Of a stretch of DNA of 64,000 bases, positions 47,406-59,533 are shown one piece after another. The stretch's first letter is position 1. Each line of letters begins with the position of its first letter. A program made the translations under genes and the position numbers. Under the pieces are notes generated by a model. The model was not told where the DNA came from. It saw only the letters and a list, made by a program, of their open reading frames with translations, and searched no databases. The stretch is from assembly GCA_024741835.1 (NCBI GenBank), contig JAENRP010000005.1, forward strand, positions 364,764 through 428,763, read 5' to 3'. The stretch is from Diplocarpon mali (lineage: Eukaryota; Ascomycota; Leotiomycetes; Helotiales; Drepanopezizaceae).

Positions 47406-49508
47406 ATATTCAGGCTGATACCAATGCACTCTTCTTGATCTGAGTCATCTCTCCGTATCGCTTCTCCGGCCGTGTCATAACACGCATCTTACATCTGCGT
47501 ACTTCGTGATCTAGATTTTTTCCTGAGAGCGAATGTTAATTTGTGTCCTCTCTAATCTCTCACTCAATCATTATCACTCATTGCTCGAAATTTTTCATAT
47601 TCCAAAAACTGTTAGACGTGAAATGAAATTTGACATGTCTTCGTCCGCGCATCTCCCAACAGATAGTCATGACATGGCACTCTCGCTCGACACAGCTCAT
47701 CTCTAAATGACGACTCGACTTTATTATGGCTTCATTTTGATTTGTAGATATTCGATTGCCTGCTGCCCGGGTCTTCAAGGTAGCTTTAAACGCCTCTACT
47801 CGCGGTTATTAGTGACCAGGGACATTCACCATCTCCAGACGGGAGACCCTTGCTACTGAGCCTCATCCACCCCGCCTCAATATACACAGCTCTCCTTGAT
47901 ACACGAATATAGCCAGGACGATCTCTTCTACAGAAATGCCATTTTACGAGCCGGCCTGGGCTCCAGGGAACAGTGCTGCCTTGTTTGTCTTTGCATCATG
48001 ACGGCTTTGGACAACTCTGAAAAACTCGAGCCGACCATAAGATCCAGCAGGAACGTTTTGTGTGGTTGGTTCTGTGCGTGATCCTGCGCCATACTTTGAT
48101 ATTGGTCGTATCTCCCTTACTGCTTGCTGCCATACTCTGAAATTCGATTTAAAATCGTATCGAGCTCGCAAGACGATCGTCTCGTCTCGTCCATCCCTAG
48201 CAGAGACAAGAGAGGCGATAGTCTTCGGGACATTCTCTCTCTGGACCTCTGACCACGGCGCGCGACAAACTCTTTCGGTACGTCGCCGGAGCTCAACACA
48301 TGGCATACAGCCGAAAGTAAACAAGGCTTTCCAAACTTCCGTGCTTCACTGATTCTCGGCCATCTCCAAGTAGTACTCCCGATATCTCCAATTTCACTTT
48401 GTCCTTCTAGCTCCTACGTGGACGCCTGGTCGCCTTTCCACATATCTCGTTATACGTTCGCTTTATCCGACTGGCTCCAGCCAGCTGTGAACTAGAATAG
48501 TAGCACGGATTTATTTCCCCAGATCAACATCCACCCTGAGCCGTTGGAATTCTCCAAACGCTTTGCATAGAACGTGTACCTCCCCCGAGTTGTGCAGACT
48601 ATGCGACAGGACCCAAGAACTTGAAAATGAGCAGTCAACGGCCGACATTGAATTGCTTAGAATCAGTGACTCGGGGGAGCTTCGTCCCTCGCGTTTACTA
48701 GGGAGCCTATCGGGCTTCTCTGAGTCGTAGTCTGGCAGGGTCACGAAATCCTGCAAGACTGAGAGCGGCAGGCTCAACGCGCTGGTACTGGTGGTCTTGG
48801 TTTGTGTTGCGGAAGGACAGAAAGGAGACAAAGCGGGACATGTATACACAGCTACGTTGCGGATCCTAAGACATGTAATAGAGAGTGAGGATCATTAGCT
48901 ACTAGGACTGTCTGACTGGTTAAGTGTGTCACCGAAACATCTGTTACTCCTACTTTGAATTCTCCAACGCTCTCACCCCCTCTTCCGTAAATACACTTGG
49001 GGTGCATTGGAATACGCAGCCCAGACTAGAAGACGACTGACTATTTAACTTATATCCTACTGAAGGAAGGTTTGGTTCGAATGTTTTGTTTGTTCCCTTT
49101 GAGATGTGTAACAACAAAGTTGCTTAGAGCTGGTCGAAGGTTGAGAGCAAATCGAACAAGATCAGTGTGATGTCCTATCGTTGCTCTTCGCTCCATGCTT
49201 TGATATCTGAGCTGTGCCTCAACTTCGTTTTCAGATGCCTGTCAGGGCTCAAAATCAGGGGCAAGATTATTCATTGCAATCAGTCTGCTGTGTTGCTGTA
49301 ATACGGGGGTGTAGCCAATATACTATAACTAACCGTAACTCCCATACATCATCAATTTAATCCAGAGACCGTCTTAGGACAGTCATTACCCGTGGGGAAT
49401 GGATACCCCACACTTTATATAATTTGCCGCCCGCAACGCCATGACCATTTACGCCTATGCAAGCTCCAATACACATCCCCTCTCTCCCATGTCTTCAACA
49501 TCGCTCTC
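47406..49508. other. Intergenic region
   Basis: About 2.1 kb without a supported gene. Frames near 47896-48352 and 48511-48849 lack ATG starts or any domain, and overlap each other on both strands. Confidence 0.45.
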
Positions 49509-50042
49509 CTACCCAACCACACCCCAAACACCCAACAACCCACTCCCGACCAACATAGCCGCCCTCCCCAAGTTTAACAGCGCCCATTTGTCAACAAGCT
49601 GATGCGCGTTCTTCTCCCCGTCCTGCATCTCCCTCATCTCATCTTTACTCAAATCCACCCTCCCCAGCACTTCCACCCTCCTCAGCAGATCCCGATTGGT
49701 CTGCATCAGCACCGCAAATGTATACGGCACAATGCCTACGCTCAGCACGCCCGCTGTCACAAACAGGCCGGCCTTCCTGCCTGCGAATAGCCACGGCGAA
49801 TTGTGCGCTCTGTACGCGAGGAAGAAGTAGGAGAGGGATGCGAGGACAGATATAGGAGGCCCTGTACGTTTGCCGGAGCTGTACATATGGCCCCATTGTT
49901 GGAGGAGGAGGGAGGGGGGCGATTCAAGGAGCCGTGGGACGGTAGTTAAAGAGGTCGAGAGAGTCAAGCCGGCGAGTAGAAGGGAGGAGGTTATGCCGAC
50001 GGTTTGGGCCAAGCGTATTGGGAGAGGGTTGACGGTTGTCAT
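49509..50042 (-). CDS. DUF1772 (anthrone oxygenase-like) membrane protein
   Basis: Single exon of 177 aa. The ATG at 50040-50042 (MTTVNPLPIRLAQTVGITSS) is the first real ATG of the frame. Four hydrophobic helices are visible: SSLLLAGLTLSTSLTTVPRL, then SVLASLSYFFLAYRA, FVTAGVLSVGIVPYTFAVLM and LLNLGRAAMLVGSGLLGVWG. The conserved cores QQWGHMYSSGKRTGPP and FAVLMQTNRDLL match DUF1772 proteins. The family includes small cofactor-free anthrone oxygenases of polyketide pathways and many members outside clusters. No polyketide synthase or other pathway gene lies nearby, so a biosynthetic role is not supported here. Confidence 0.85.
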   Translation of the reverse strand: MTTVNPLPIRLAQTVGITSSLLLAGLTLSTSLTTVPRLLESPPSLLLQQWGHMYSSGKRTGPPISVLASLSYFFLAYRAHNSPWLFAGRKAGLFVTAGVLSVGIVPYTFAVLMQTNRDLLRRVEVLGRVDLSKDEMREMQDGEKNAHQLVDKWALLNLGRAAMLVGSGLLGVWGVVG

Positions 50043-50437
50043 CTTGAAAGAGTGGTGGGTTGTAGGGGTAAAGTTGTGATGTTCTCTGGAACGCTGCTGA
50101 CGTGACAAGCGAACATGAGGTGGAGCGCGACCCCATATCCCCGCGTTTCTACTGACAGGGGTGCCTGTATCACATGTTATTCATGCCTACTTGGGTATGT
50201 GGGTATGTATTTTACTCCAAGCTGGATCTCGCCATATTTAGGAGCTGTGACTTTTCATTGTTTACAGAAGCTGAAAGGTAATCTCCAAATTTACAAGTTC
50301 CCTCATTCTTGGCTAAGAAACCATCAGGTAATTCTTCCCAAGTAGTAGTTGCACGCACACCAAAGTGTGATCTACTGGTTACTTACGACCTTCTCAAAGT
50401 CTTGTAGATCTAAACTTCCGTTTTAGTTCACATATCC

Positions 50438-52136
50438 TCACTCATCTCCCAGGATTTGATACCCATGGTACCCGTCCCCGCCAAAAGCCTTCTCTCCAGC
50501 CATCGTCCACCCGTCTATCTTCTTCAGGTATTCGCCCCCAAGAAACTGCCTAATACACGTATCCGAAGGCTTCTTCTGCGGGCTCTCCAAAGGAACTAAT
50601 TTGTAGAAGTTCGCATCCATCCTCGTCGGCTCGCAGCTACACTTCCTCTCTCGGTGCGGTGGACAATGATGGTTGATATTATGTTGATAACCGATATCCC
50701 TGAAGAACCACACTTCGCTCTTGGGTACAAACATAGCCACGCTAAGTGTATGGACTGGAGCATCACCAAATCGCTCGTAGTAGAACCCACCTGCTTTATC
50801 GAGCCAGTTAAAATATGCCTCGTTGGCTTCGCCGCGCCAAAAGTCCAAGGAGCCGATTTCGAAGTTCGAGAAGAACTGGCAGTTATTGTACTCGCCGCCA
50901 TTCTCAGAGTCGAGGAGCCAGCCCAGGTCTGCCTCTGGGTGGATGAGATTCGTATGTGCAGCAGCAAAAGCTCGAGTGCGTGCCCAGAGTGAAGGAAAGG
51001 AGCGAGCATCATCGAGGATGTTCATATTGAAGCCGTACTTGAGTTTATTGTCACGCATGAAACGAAACACATCGTAGTCTATATCGCAGAAGTAGTGAAC
51101 CTTGATCTATCAGCTTCTTGACGAGCCCTGGATTCTTATAACTCACATCTGGCTCAACCCTCCAATACCAATCGTAGTTCCGGAGGAATGGATGTTTGTA
51201 GAAGAGCCCACTGTTCCACCGGCACATATGATGATAGCTCACCATCCAACCTTTCCCAACACCAATTGTCCCGAGGTACTCGAGACTGTTCATAAATCGA
51301 CTCTCGTCAATCCAGTCGGGTAGTGACCAGTGCTCTTTGGGAACCACTTCATAGTAGCATTCTGCTGAAGTCAGATTCCTCGTGGCTGTCTTGAACTCTT
51401 CGGTGAATGGTTCATCGTTGAAAAATATCCACGGATACTACGAAAGTCAGCAAAATACCCAAAGTCATCTCTCCTACTATACAAACCTGGTACTTCCTGT
51501 TCCACCTATGCTCCAGTTGTTGCATACTCTGTATCATGCCCTTGAGCTCCGAATTCCTGACAAGGCTTATCAAAGCGGCTTTCGGCCTTCTACTCGCACC
51601 GAATGCTGGAATTTGGGGTACGGTCCTTTTTGGCACGGCATACCTGTTATCTGAATTCTCTTCGAGCCAGCGCATAGGATCTGGTCGATACTCATTCGTA
51701 GGTCGCAATACAGGCCGTATGGGCTTGTACTTTGTTAGAGCATTAACATCGGCAATGTGCTTCTCGTTCAAGGATGCCAGAAGAAGAAAAGCCAATGCCA
51801 CACACGTGAAACCCAATAGGAGGCGCCGAGGAGGTATACTACAGTACATGGATCAGTGCCAACACGCTGCCAGAGAACGTTGTGATCTACTTACTATCGA
51901 CGTACGAATACCGAGCCAGGAGCAGAAACCCTCCCAAACCCTTGAATCGAAGGCCTCCATGTCCTAGGAGACGTTATCCAGAAGGCCGTTGAATTGGCAC
52001 TTCTTGAATTGTCTGAAGACGCGACGGACAGGGAAGACCAATCGCTGTTTCTCGACACGGCTCGGATTGGTGTGTATGGCAAAGGCCGACTGCTATGCGA
52101 TCGAAACCCTCGATCAGGCATGTTTGGAGTGTCCAT
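50438..52136 (-). CDS. KRE2/MNT1-family alpha-1,2-mannosyltransferase (GT15)
   Basis: Four exons: 51895-52136, 51487-51838, 51147-51437 and 50438-51100, giving 516 codons (515 aa). This Golgi type II enzyme adds mannose to glycoproteins. After a Ser/Arg-rich cytosolic segment comes the anchor RRLLLGFTCVALAFLLLASL, then the GT15 domain: KAALISLVRNSELKGMIQSM, YPWIFFNDEPFTEEF, DWYWRVEPDVHYFCDIDYD (metal/GDP-Man region), YNNCQFFSNFEIGSLDFW (catalytic region), DAPVHTLSVAMFV and INHHCPPHRERKCSCEP. The first intron (56 bp, GTAAGT..TGTAG) joins the upstream frame SVFVRR to IPPRRLLLGF in phase. If it is not used, translation could start at the ATG 51847-51849 instead (MYCSIPPRRLLLGF). The core assignment does not depend on this. 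Confidence 0.92.
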
Positions 52137-52476
52137 TTCTGACTAGAAACATCGCGGAGTATGAAGCGACTTTATGTGAAATATGGAAATGTTTCAGTCA
52201 GTTTTAGGAAAGTGCGAGATAAGAATTCAATTTGCCAAAAGAGGAAGGGGCACACCACATCGTAAGCTTCTCTACTCAAGTTGAACTGTAGTAGACAAAA
52301 AGCCAGCCAAGCAGTTCATTCCGATGAGACTGTTACAAGACCTAAATTACAGAAGTAATGAACCTACACATATATTTGCAGCTCCCCAACGCCACATTTC
52401 GCTAGCATTTTCTGCTCCACAAATGCAAACCTGAACGCCTCCGCACATGTGCACACATACAACCCTCTGAACCCAT

Positions 52477-55400
52477 TTATGCCCCGTTTTCATCAATGTT
52501 CATTTCGAGGACCCTTGCGTATTGAACAGTCAAACGTTGCAAGTCGCGAAATTTCCCTGCGGAAAGGTTAGCTAGCTCGATCTCATCCGCAAAGACAACA
52601 CACCTAATATTAATACAACCTCCTTCAAAAGATCTCTTCTATCCCAGCCGCAGAGCTTCTCACTGTCATCCACAGCATCACCGCTCTCTTTCAGAATACC
52701 ACCCATGATACTTCTGAGGAGCTCTTCGACCTTGGCCTTGAGCCCTTCAGCACCAAGTCGCTTGGCATACATGAACAGGTAGATCCGGAACTCCTCCCTG
52801 GCATCAAGTTGCATAGCAGCAGCAACTCTATTCTCGAGATGAGCGATGCTGACTCCAGACTCGAATCCTTCGAATCCTTCCTTGGACAATAGAGTCTTGA
52901 CAAGTCTTTGCAGGGTGTATGCTCGTCCCTTGAGAAGCACCTCATTTGTCGTGTGTCGCTCAAGATGAGGAATGATACCAGCGGAGATATTCGTTCCTTC
53001 GATTTCTCCATCTCGCTGCTTATCTGGTCCAACGCCTGTGGATTGCAAGCTGCTGATTGACGAGTCGTTGGAATTCCAGTACTGACTGCCAACCGCCCAC
53101 CAAGCTTCAGATAGCCTTTGCCACACATACATATTGGGCGAGTAGAGGTACCCATCACCGTTGCTCAGGGTGACGATAATGTGACCTGTCGAGTTGAGAT
53201 GCGCTGAAGTGACACCTGGAGCACTCGTGGTATGGACACCTAAGGAGTGCATCGCAATCTCGAGAATCGGAGCAAGAGATACTGGTGGGTGAGGCGACGA
53301 AAGAGTTTTGAGGTTCCAAACGTAACACATTCCAACTGCTGTGATACAGAGCAGCCACCAACCACGACATTCAATAATGACAGGTTGCGCCTCTAGCACC
53401 ATGGCATTAAGTGTTCGTCGACCAGCAGGGCTCCAGCTGTAGATACTACCATCCTCACATGCTGCGGCCCAAAACTTTTTGTTACCTGTGACTAGGATAA
53501 TAGCTCTCGGAAGGTAGTCGTGCCATATAGTTACACCCCGCTTTGATGCACTGATACGTGATGGATCTCTAACCTGCCCGATCACAGTCGGTGGGTTCTG
53601 AGCCTCGAGGATGATGTCGTCTGTAGCTATTGCTGACTCTTCGACCCCATTCGTGCCATTTGCGCCTGAAGATTTTGAAGGCGGCAACGTGCCTCGATCA
53701 AGAGATCTCAAGATGTGAGTTCTGATTTTAGGAACGGATAAGCGCACTTGACTGATGGATAAGGACGGATTCAAGACAGCGGGCCGAAGGTATTCAGGGG
53801 TTGGTACTATGCCGGTCATTGGTGGAGCTGCGGTAGCTGCCTCTAAGCCATTGACCCCATTGACCATTATTGACACCGGCTCAGATCCCAAGGTTGGTCG
53901 TTTATTTGGTTGCTCCTCTTCTTCCTCTCCATCAATCAACATGGCTTTTCGTTTGTTACCTAGTAACATAGCTGCCAGTCCCCCTCGGGGGAGACCGTCG
54001 TAAGGCTTCGAGAGATCCAGAATTGATTGCGGCGCATCGTTCTGAATATTGTTTGAATTTGCAGCCATGAGCTGTGACTGAGGTAGGGATGATAGGCCAG
54101 TCCCGGAGGACGAAACCAGAAGTGGTGCCACTCGCTTCTTGCCATCCTTGGTAATGGTTACACGAGACTTCATGGCTTCCAATTTCGCAGCGTTCGGGTC
54201 CACCGCTGAAGATGGTGCTGGTAATGCTGGAGACTCTTGAGCAGACCGGCCATTGGTGATGGCTGGAGTTGTGGAGGTAACGCCAACCATAGGGGTTGAG
54301 GTTCCGTTTCCATTCAGAACGGGAGCATTATTTGTACCAGCGTCACCCATCAGAGCCCCCATCCTTCCCTCCGTTCTTTGTCGTTCGCCCGCTTTGCTCA
54401 TCTCTTCCAGGCGGAGGCCAGCAACATCCTCCACAACGCCTACTCCCCTCCGCCCAGCTCCAAACTTCTGTAGCGCCTTATCATTTTCTGTCCATGGTGC
54501 AATAAATCCAAGCTCTCCTCTCTCGAACTGCAATCCGACGATACTCCCATCTAAACTGGTCGCGAAGATGGCAAGTCCGTCAGGTGTCCAGGCAAGATCT
54601 GAAATAGACTTCCCTGCCAGATCCTGCAACACGATCAACGGTCTCGAAGAACTAGTGTTCCAAATACTCAAAGTCTTATCTTGACCGGCGCAAGCAATAA
54701 CTGTGACTAAAGGCTGGGTGCTGTAACCACTGTTGTCTGTATTTTCGGCACTGATCTCATGCTTGCTAAATAACCGCGGGGAAAAAGTGCAGACTTCTGT
54801 AGGTCCTTCGTGCCCGATAAGATTGATATCACTATCCCAGCCTCCTCGATTAATGATCGCAACTGAGCTCACGGGCCCATTGACTGCATTCGCCGCAGCA
54901 ATATGGTTCCCGTCTGGCGACCAAGTACATCTCCGAAAATAAGTTGTGAGAGGAGACGAGGTGAAGGGATTGACTATTGTATGATCGAGAACAAAATTGT
55001 TGATCGAGTCGTAAGATGAAGCATTAGGCAGAGGGGAGGTAAATCGAAAGAGCTTGATAGTTCGGTCATCACTGGCCGTCGCAAAGTACTTGTTTGCTGG
55101 ATCGAAAGTGATACCCTTGACATGACTCTGGTGTACCGACAACGTCTTCAGCTTCTCAAAAGTATGACCAGACCAGACCACAATTTTCGAATCCAAGCCA
55201 ACGGAAACTAGTATCGAAGAATCGTATGCCCAGCCAAGATCTTGAACATCGTTGTCGTGTCCAATCAGACGCTTCATGATCTTCCAGTTTTCTACGGGAA
55301 GACCTTCATTGCTTCCTGTGAGTCCAGATCAGCGCCTGCAAAGGGAAATTCTGCCGTACAAGAGTTTTTACCAAACGTTGCTGAGTGTGACGGAGGATTT

Positions 55401-55831
55401 GTATCAAGGGCGTATATGCATATAATCTTGTCGTCGGCCCCAGATGCCAGCCAGCGCCCATTGGGAGAGAACCTAACCGTGTGAATGGTTCCAGAGTGGT
55501 AACTCATATGGCATAATTGCTTCGGCTTGGTGTAATTTGCATCTCCTGCATGGAGAATAGCTTCAGTCGACCAAATGCGAACATGTCCATCTATCGGCGC
55601 AGAATCAGCATCGCAATCTGTCTTGTAAATCCTCTGAAAACTCACCTCCAGCAGCCGTTGCAAGCCTGCTCCCGTCGGACGAAACATGGCAACTGTAAAC
55701 TTCAAAATCCTTCTGCTCTCCTAGAAATCGAGGCGCAAGTCAGCTCTACGCGCAGCGCGTCGCATCACGACCAAGGAGCTATAATTTGGCTTACCGCCAT
55801 GCAGCAACCATGAAGGCTTGATTATTTTCAT
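52477..55831 (-). CDS. HIR1: HIR1/HIRA histone chaperone subunit
   Basis: Five exons: 55795-55831, 55646-55720, 55372-55590, 52604-55315 and 52477-52556, giving 1041 codons (1040 aa). HIR1 is a subunit of the HIR complex, which deposits H3-H4 independently of replication and represses histone genes. It starts MKIIKPSWLLHGGEQKDFEV, followed by WD40 repeats (DGHVRIWS, SYHSGTIHTVRFSPNGRWLA, GHDNDVQDLGWAYDSSILVS, HQSHVKGITFDPANKYFATA, CAGQDKTLSIWN, SISDLAWTPDGLAIFATSLD). The B domain that binds Asf1 is RVTITKDGKKRVAPLLVSS, near residues 495-513. The C-terminal HIRA domain is near 620-960 (ITAVGMCYVWNLKTLSSPHP, PNMYVWQRLSEAWWAVGSQY). The last intron replaces an in-frame stop and gives the tail YARVLEMNIDENGA. 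Confidence 0.95.
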
Positions 55832-56419
55832 TGTTGTCACCAAGGAAGAAGGTGACCTAGCATGATGAGTCGAAGATCAGATACGACTATCAAGATGAAG
55901 ACGCGCCTGAGACTAATTCAAGCACAGCGCGCTTGTTCGCGCTTGTTCCAAAAACTTGCTTAAAGCTAAAGCAGCGGCAGTTGCGGGGTCCTGTACACTG
56001 TAAATAGGTACAGTAAAGACGTGTGCCTCTCAGACCAGAGACTTGGCATACATCTTTTTAAGATCACAGTAGACTCAAATTTCACATTTGATATTGAAGA
56101 GATGAGCTTTGTGAATGTTTATTTATAAGTACGGTCAATTTGTAATGAAGGCCATAAATGTAGCCTCACGTTACAGTAATGTATGACAGTTTTTTTCTCT
56201 GTATCTTCAAAGGGGCCTCTTTCCATACAACAAGTTAATGACCTTCTTTCAAAACAATATTCTTACTTCGTATCCTAGATCTTGAAAACGCTGTCATAAG
56301 ATTTAGTGATGAATTCTTGCGACTCGAAATTGAAACCGCCAAAATTCATGTATGATCCATATCTCGAGACAGTACTGGCAGCTTTCTCAAACAATTGGGA
56401 GGACGGGAGAAGTTGGAAA
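55832..56419. other. Intergenic region upstream of HIR1
   Basis: About 590 bp, AT-rich towards 56100-56300. It should include the HIR1 promoter. A short direct repeat of CGCGCTTGTT occurs at about 55927-55948. Confidence 0.45.
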
Positions 56420-57656
56420 ATATTAACTACTTCCAGAATTTTCCCCTCTCTTCAAATTTGAAAGCCCCTGGTCCATGCCATTTAATCCACACGGAATCAT
56501 CTCATGAGGTTGTATGCTGAGAACCACTCCTCTTGTGATCCTCGTGTCAAGAGCTTGAAGTAGGCATGTCCAAATTCAATTCCACCAGTCTTGATTCCTA
56601 GCTAGAATTCATCGTCTGATGGAGCGATGTGAACGCTTCCAACCATGGTGGTCCTTTTCTTGATGTGCCCCGGAATATGGCTTTATTCTTTGCCTGGAAG
56701 AACTAAGTGATTTTCCTGCCTTGATTCGACAGGGCTTGACTGATGTTTTGGAAACTGTTTTGTTCACTGACAGCATTGAATGCAAACTTGACTTCACCAG
56801 CGCCGACCTTTTTCAAACCCTCTTTGATGCCTGTAACAACTGCTTCGTCTGCTTCGCGGTAGTCGACGGTTGCGTCGCCCTTTCCCCTGGTGATGAAATT
56901 CTCAATGGAGCCTTGGACTCTGCTAGCGATGGCAATAATGGGGTGTACATTGGAAGCCTGGGCAAACTTCATCGCATTTGCGCCCTATAAATGTTAGCAT
57001 TCCATCGAAATTGGTTGAACATGAATACCTATAACAGCGCCAGAAGCTCCATACTCGATCAACGGAGTTTATATAGTGGTTGGCTTCCATGGGTCGGACA
57101 GGCGCAGGTGCAGATAAAGTCTAACAGCAGCTGTCATGGCGGCTAACGGGATCGAAGCACCATTTAAGTTGCCAAAACATGTAACCTATGTATTGATGGA
57201 CATTAAATTGTAAACCTCTTCGAAGGAAGTTTTCCTTGGGAGATGGAAAGTCGTTCAGTCCCAAGCAATTGCGTACTCGGCAAAGTTTCCGTGGGGGGCT
57301 CATCATCTTGTGGAAGGCCGCAACGCGATCGCCCTTCTTCAACTCGACCACATCATAGCCGACAGACTCAACAATTCCAGCAATATCATCTCCGATACGA
57401 GAGTGTCAGAAACGGCCTATCCCGAAAGTTCTTGGGAAGTAGACGAGACAAGTTCTCCAGACGATAAAAAGCCGGACGCATGGATCCCCTATTACCTACC
57501 AGAATCGTGGGCTTCGCAGTACTCTGGCCGCTTTCAGTCCTTTCGGTTGGACCCAGAGAATATGAATTTGATCAGGAGCTGACCAGCCGCTGATTTTGGG
57601 ATTGGAACATCATTGACGGTGACATTTGGACCCTTTGCAACAAGAGCGTTCTTCAT
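56420..57656 (-). pseudogene. Decayed zinc-type medium-chain dehydrogenase/enoyl reductase
   Basis: The ATG at 57654-57656 begins MKNALVAKGPNVTVNDVPIP, the typical start of the fungal MDR family. Recognisable blocks follow in order but in changing frames: SAAGQLLIKFIFSGSN, IAGIVESVGYDVVELKKGDR, VAAFHKMM, GNFAEYAIAWD, TTFHLPRKTSFEE, GANAMKFAQASNVHPIIAIA, VDYREADEAVVTGIKEGLKK, EVKFAFNAVSEQNSFQ, LVLPGKE, IPGHIKKRTTMVGSVHIAPS and FGHAYFKLLTRG. Stops interrupt it at 57534-57536 (TGA where DWK is expected), 57255-57257, 56683-56685 and 56602-56604. Frameshifts occur near 57300 and between NQGRKIT and LVLPGKE near 56705. It is a clear multi-lesion pseudogene of a quinone-oxidoreductase/enoyl-reductase-like enzyme. 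The substrate is unknown. Confidence 0.85.
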
Positions 57657-58345
57657 GCTGAGCAGCGCTGACCCGGAGAAGGATCTTTAAGAGCTTGATG
57701 AATCTGAATTCAAATAGGAAAGATGATAAATACTTCGTGTTTATGGCTGGGAACCAAGTCTGCGATGCTCTTCGAAAGAAGAGGAAAATCGAGTCTGAGT
57801 TGGACGGCAAGCTACACGATTCATGTTATTATGTTTGGTACGCTCTTTACATACCTGTTTTTATTTGTAAGTCTGCTTTCTACAGGTGAAGAAATCGGCT
57901 TCCAGTAACTGTGTACGAGCCGAAGAAACCGAACCAACTTTAGAAAAGGAAGTAGAGAGAGAGAGAGAGAGAGAGACGGATATCTACCGAGCAGAATCGC
58001 CCCTTTGCATAGCTTCTCTTCAAACGAGCTCTATTTGCACGGAAGACCTGTATCTGTCTCTTCCTGCCTAGTTAATCACGCAGCTCCCAGCTTCACGCAC
58101 GGTTCGTCTCTCTTGTATACGTGCTCTGATTCGTATAACTTCCTGATGAATGATGCATCGCGTAACAAGGCAGACAGGTAGCAATGGTCAAGTTGAGGCT
58201 TGAGAGTCAGCTGCCGCTAGGAAGGTTCTACATGGCCTCGCCTTCCAGAGGTTTTTGTTAGACCTTTGCTTCGAGCAAATTACCCGAGGGTAGCATGCGA
58301 GCTATTAGCTTCCGAACTGCTGTAAATGATAACAGTGACGCCCTA
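57657..58345. other. Intergenic region with GA microsatellite
   Basis: About 690 bp between the decayed dehydrogenase and the WBP4-like gene. It includes an AGAGAG repeat at about 57954-57975. No supported gene. Confidence 0.5.
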
Positions 58346-59296
58346 TCATTTCTGACGGATGTTCTTGGCCTTCCGCTTCTTGAATATAATTCCTGTTCCG
58401 CTCTGCTCTCTCTCTTCTTGCTTTACAGATTCCGTTGAGAGCAGAGGGTCGACGACTTTGGACTCACCATCCAATGGTTCTTTCTTGATCCCTGCAGGCT
58501 CATCAAACTCAGGTTTTTCTGATTTGCGCCCCTGCACTGTGAATTCATCTCCCAACGTAGATGATGTGGGTGGCAAGCTCAGGTCTAGCTTTGTCTCATC
58601 TTTGACATCAACATCTGTTGCTGGCTCTTTTCCTTTCCACGTCGCCTTGTCCAATAGGGCATCCAAGTCGAAATCCTCCTCTTCAATAGGATGGGTGCGG
58701 TATGCCGAACCCCATCTCCTTCTCTTATCCTCAGTCAAGTCCTCTTCTTCCCCATCAACATCCCGCTTCCGTACCCCTAAAGCCAGAGCCTCTGGTTTTC
58801 TCTCCGCGCTCTCACTATCAATAATTCGCTCCGATGTGACCTGCCACTCTCCAGGAATCGCCATTTCTGACCTGAATTCGTCGGGTAAAGTCACACCCAT
58901 CTCCAACAATTGCGCCAACTGCTTCTTCCTTTGCGCCTCTGTCGCTTGTGGCTTCGGTATAGATGGCGCGGGTCCTCGTCCGAAGCTGGAGCTTGAAGAG
59001 CTGGCAAATTTTCCCGATCCTCCACCTGATACCAAGCCCTTTAGACGTTCCACCTCTGCCTTCGACCGCTCCTTGTCCTTCTCATCTTTCTCATGCCCTC
59101 GGTGCAGGTCGCGTAGGAAGCGCTTTAAATTGCCTTGATGCTTGGGGGTCGCCTCATGATTTGCTTTTTCAAGCTTCGTATCGCGGACGAAACTTTTACA
59201 ATGCTTGCACCAGTATTTAGGCTGTCAGATTTGTCAATAGACATTTCGCGCGGCGAGGTGATTTGCACGAACCGTAGATTTCCAGTATTCAGACAT
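58346..59296 (-). CDS. WBP4/FBP21-like U1-type zinc-finger splicing protein
   Basis: Two exons, 59273-59296 and 58346-59221, give 300 codons (299 aa). The start is MSEYWKSTPKYWCKHCKSF. Exon 1 is only 8 codons and uses a GTTCGT donor. Residues 13-36 form a U1-type matrin C2H2 finger (C13-x2-C16-x13-H30-x5-H36), followed by HQGNLKRFLRDLHRGHEKDE and a charged coiled-coil. This N-terminus is diagnostic of WBP4/FBP21-type spliceosome proteins (animal WBP4 also has WW domains; none is visible here). The middle is Ser/Gly-rich, then comes MGVTLPDEFRSEMAIPGEWQ and acidic low-complexity sequence. The basic end FKKRKAKNIRQK fits the nuclear family. It shares a 237-bp divergent promoter with the stomatin gene. 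Confidence 0.88.
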
Positions 59297-59533
59297 CTTG
59301 CTCGGTTCCGAATATTTCCCGATGTGTAGAGAGCTTCTTAACGGAGGCAACCTACCATTAATATGTCACGAAGCGGTTGTGACTCTAGTTCGTCATTTTT
59401 GGAGAAGGAATGAGGGGCGAAATTGAGGCTTTTCGCCTCGCCTAAAGTGTAGCCTCGTATGTGGTTAACAGACAAGGCAGAACTCTAGACTTCCTCTACA
59501 CGTCTCCAGTCTCAATACCCGCAATTCCACAAG
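59297..59533. promoter_or_regulatory. Compact divergent promoter, WBP4-like / SLP2
   Basis: Only 237 bp separate the two divergent start codons, so the core promoters and both 5' UTRs must overlap or abut. GAGGCTTTTCGCCTCGCC near 59427 contains an inverted GAGGC/GCCTC pair. Confidence 0.6.

Noticed and set aside
48511..48849. 112-codon minus-strand frame as a secreted small protein
   Set aside because: It begins at a GTG rather than ATG, has no hydrophobic signal and no recognisable motif.
49509..50042. DUF1772 gene as a marker of an anthraquinone polyketide cluster
   Set aside because: No polyketide synthase, thioesterase or tailoring gene lies within the window around it; neighbours are a mannosyltransferase and HIR1.
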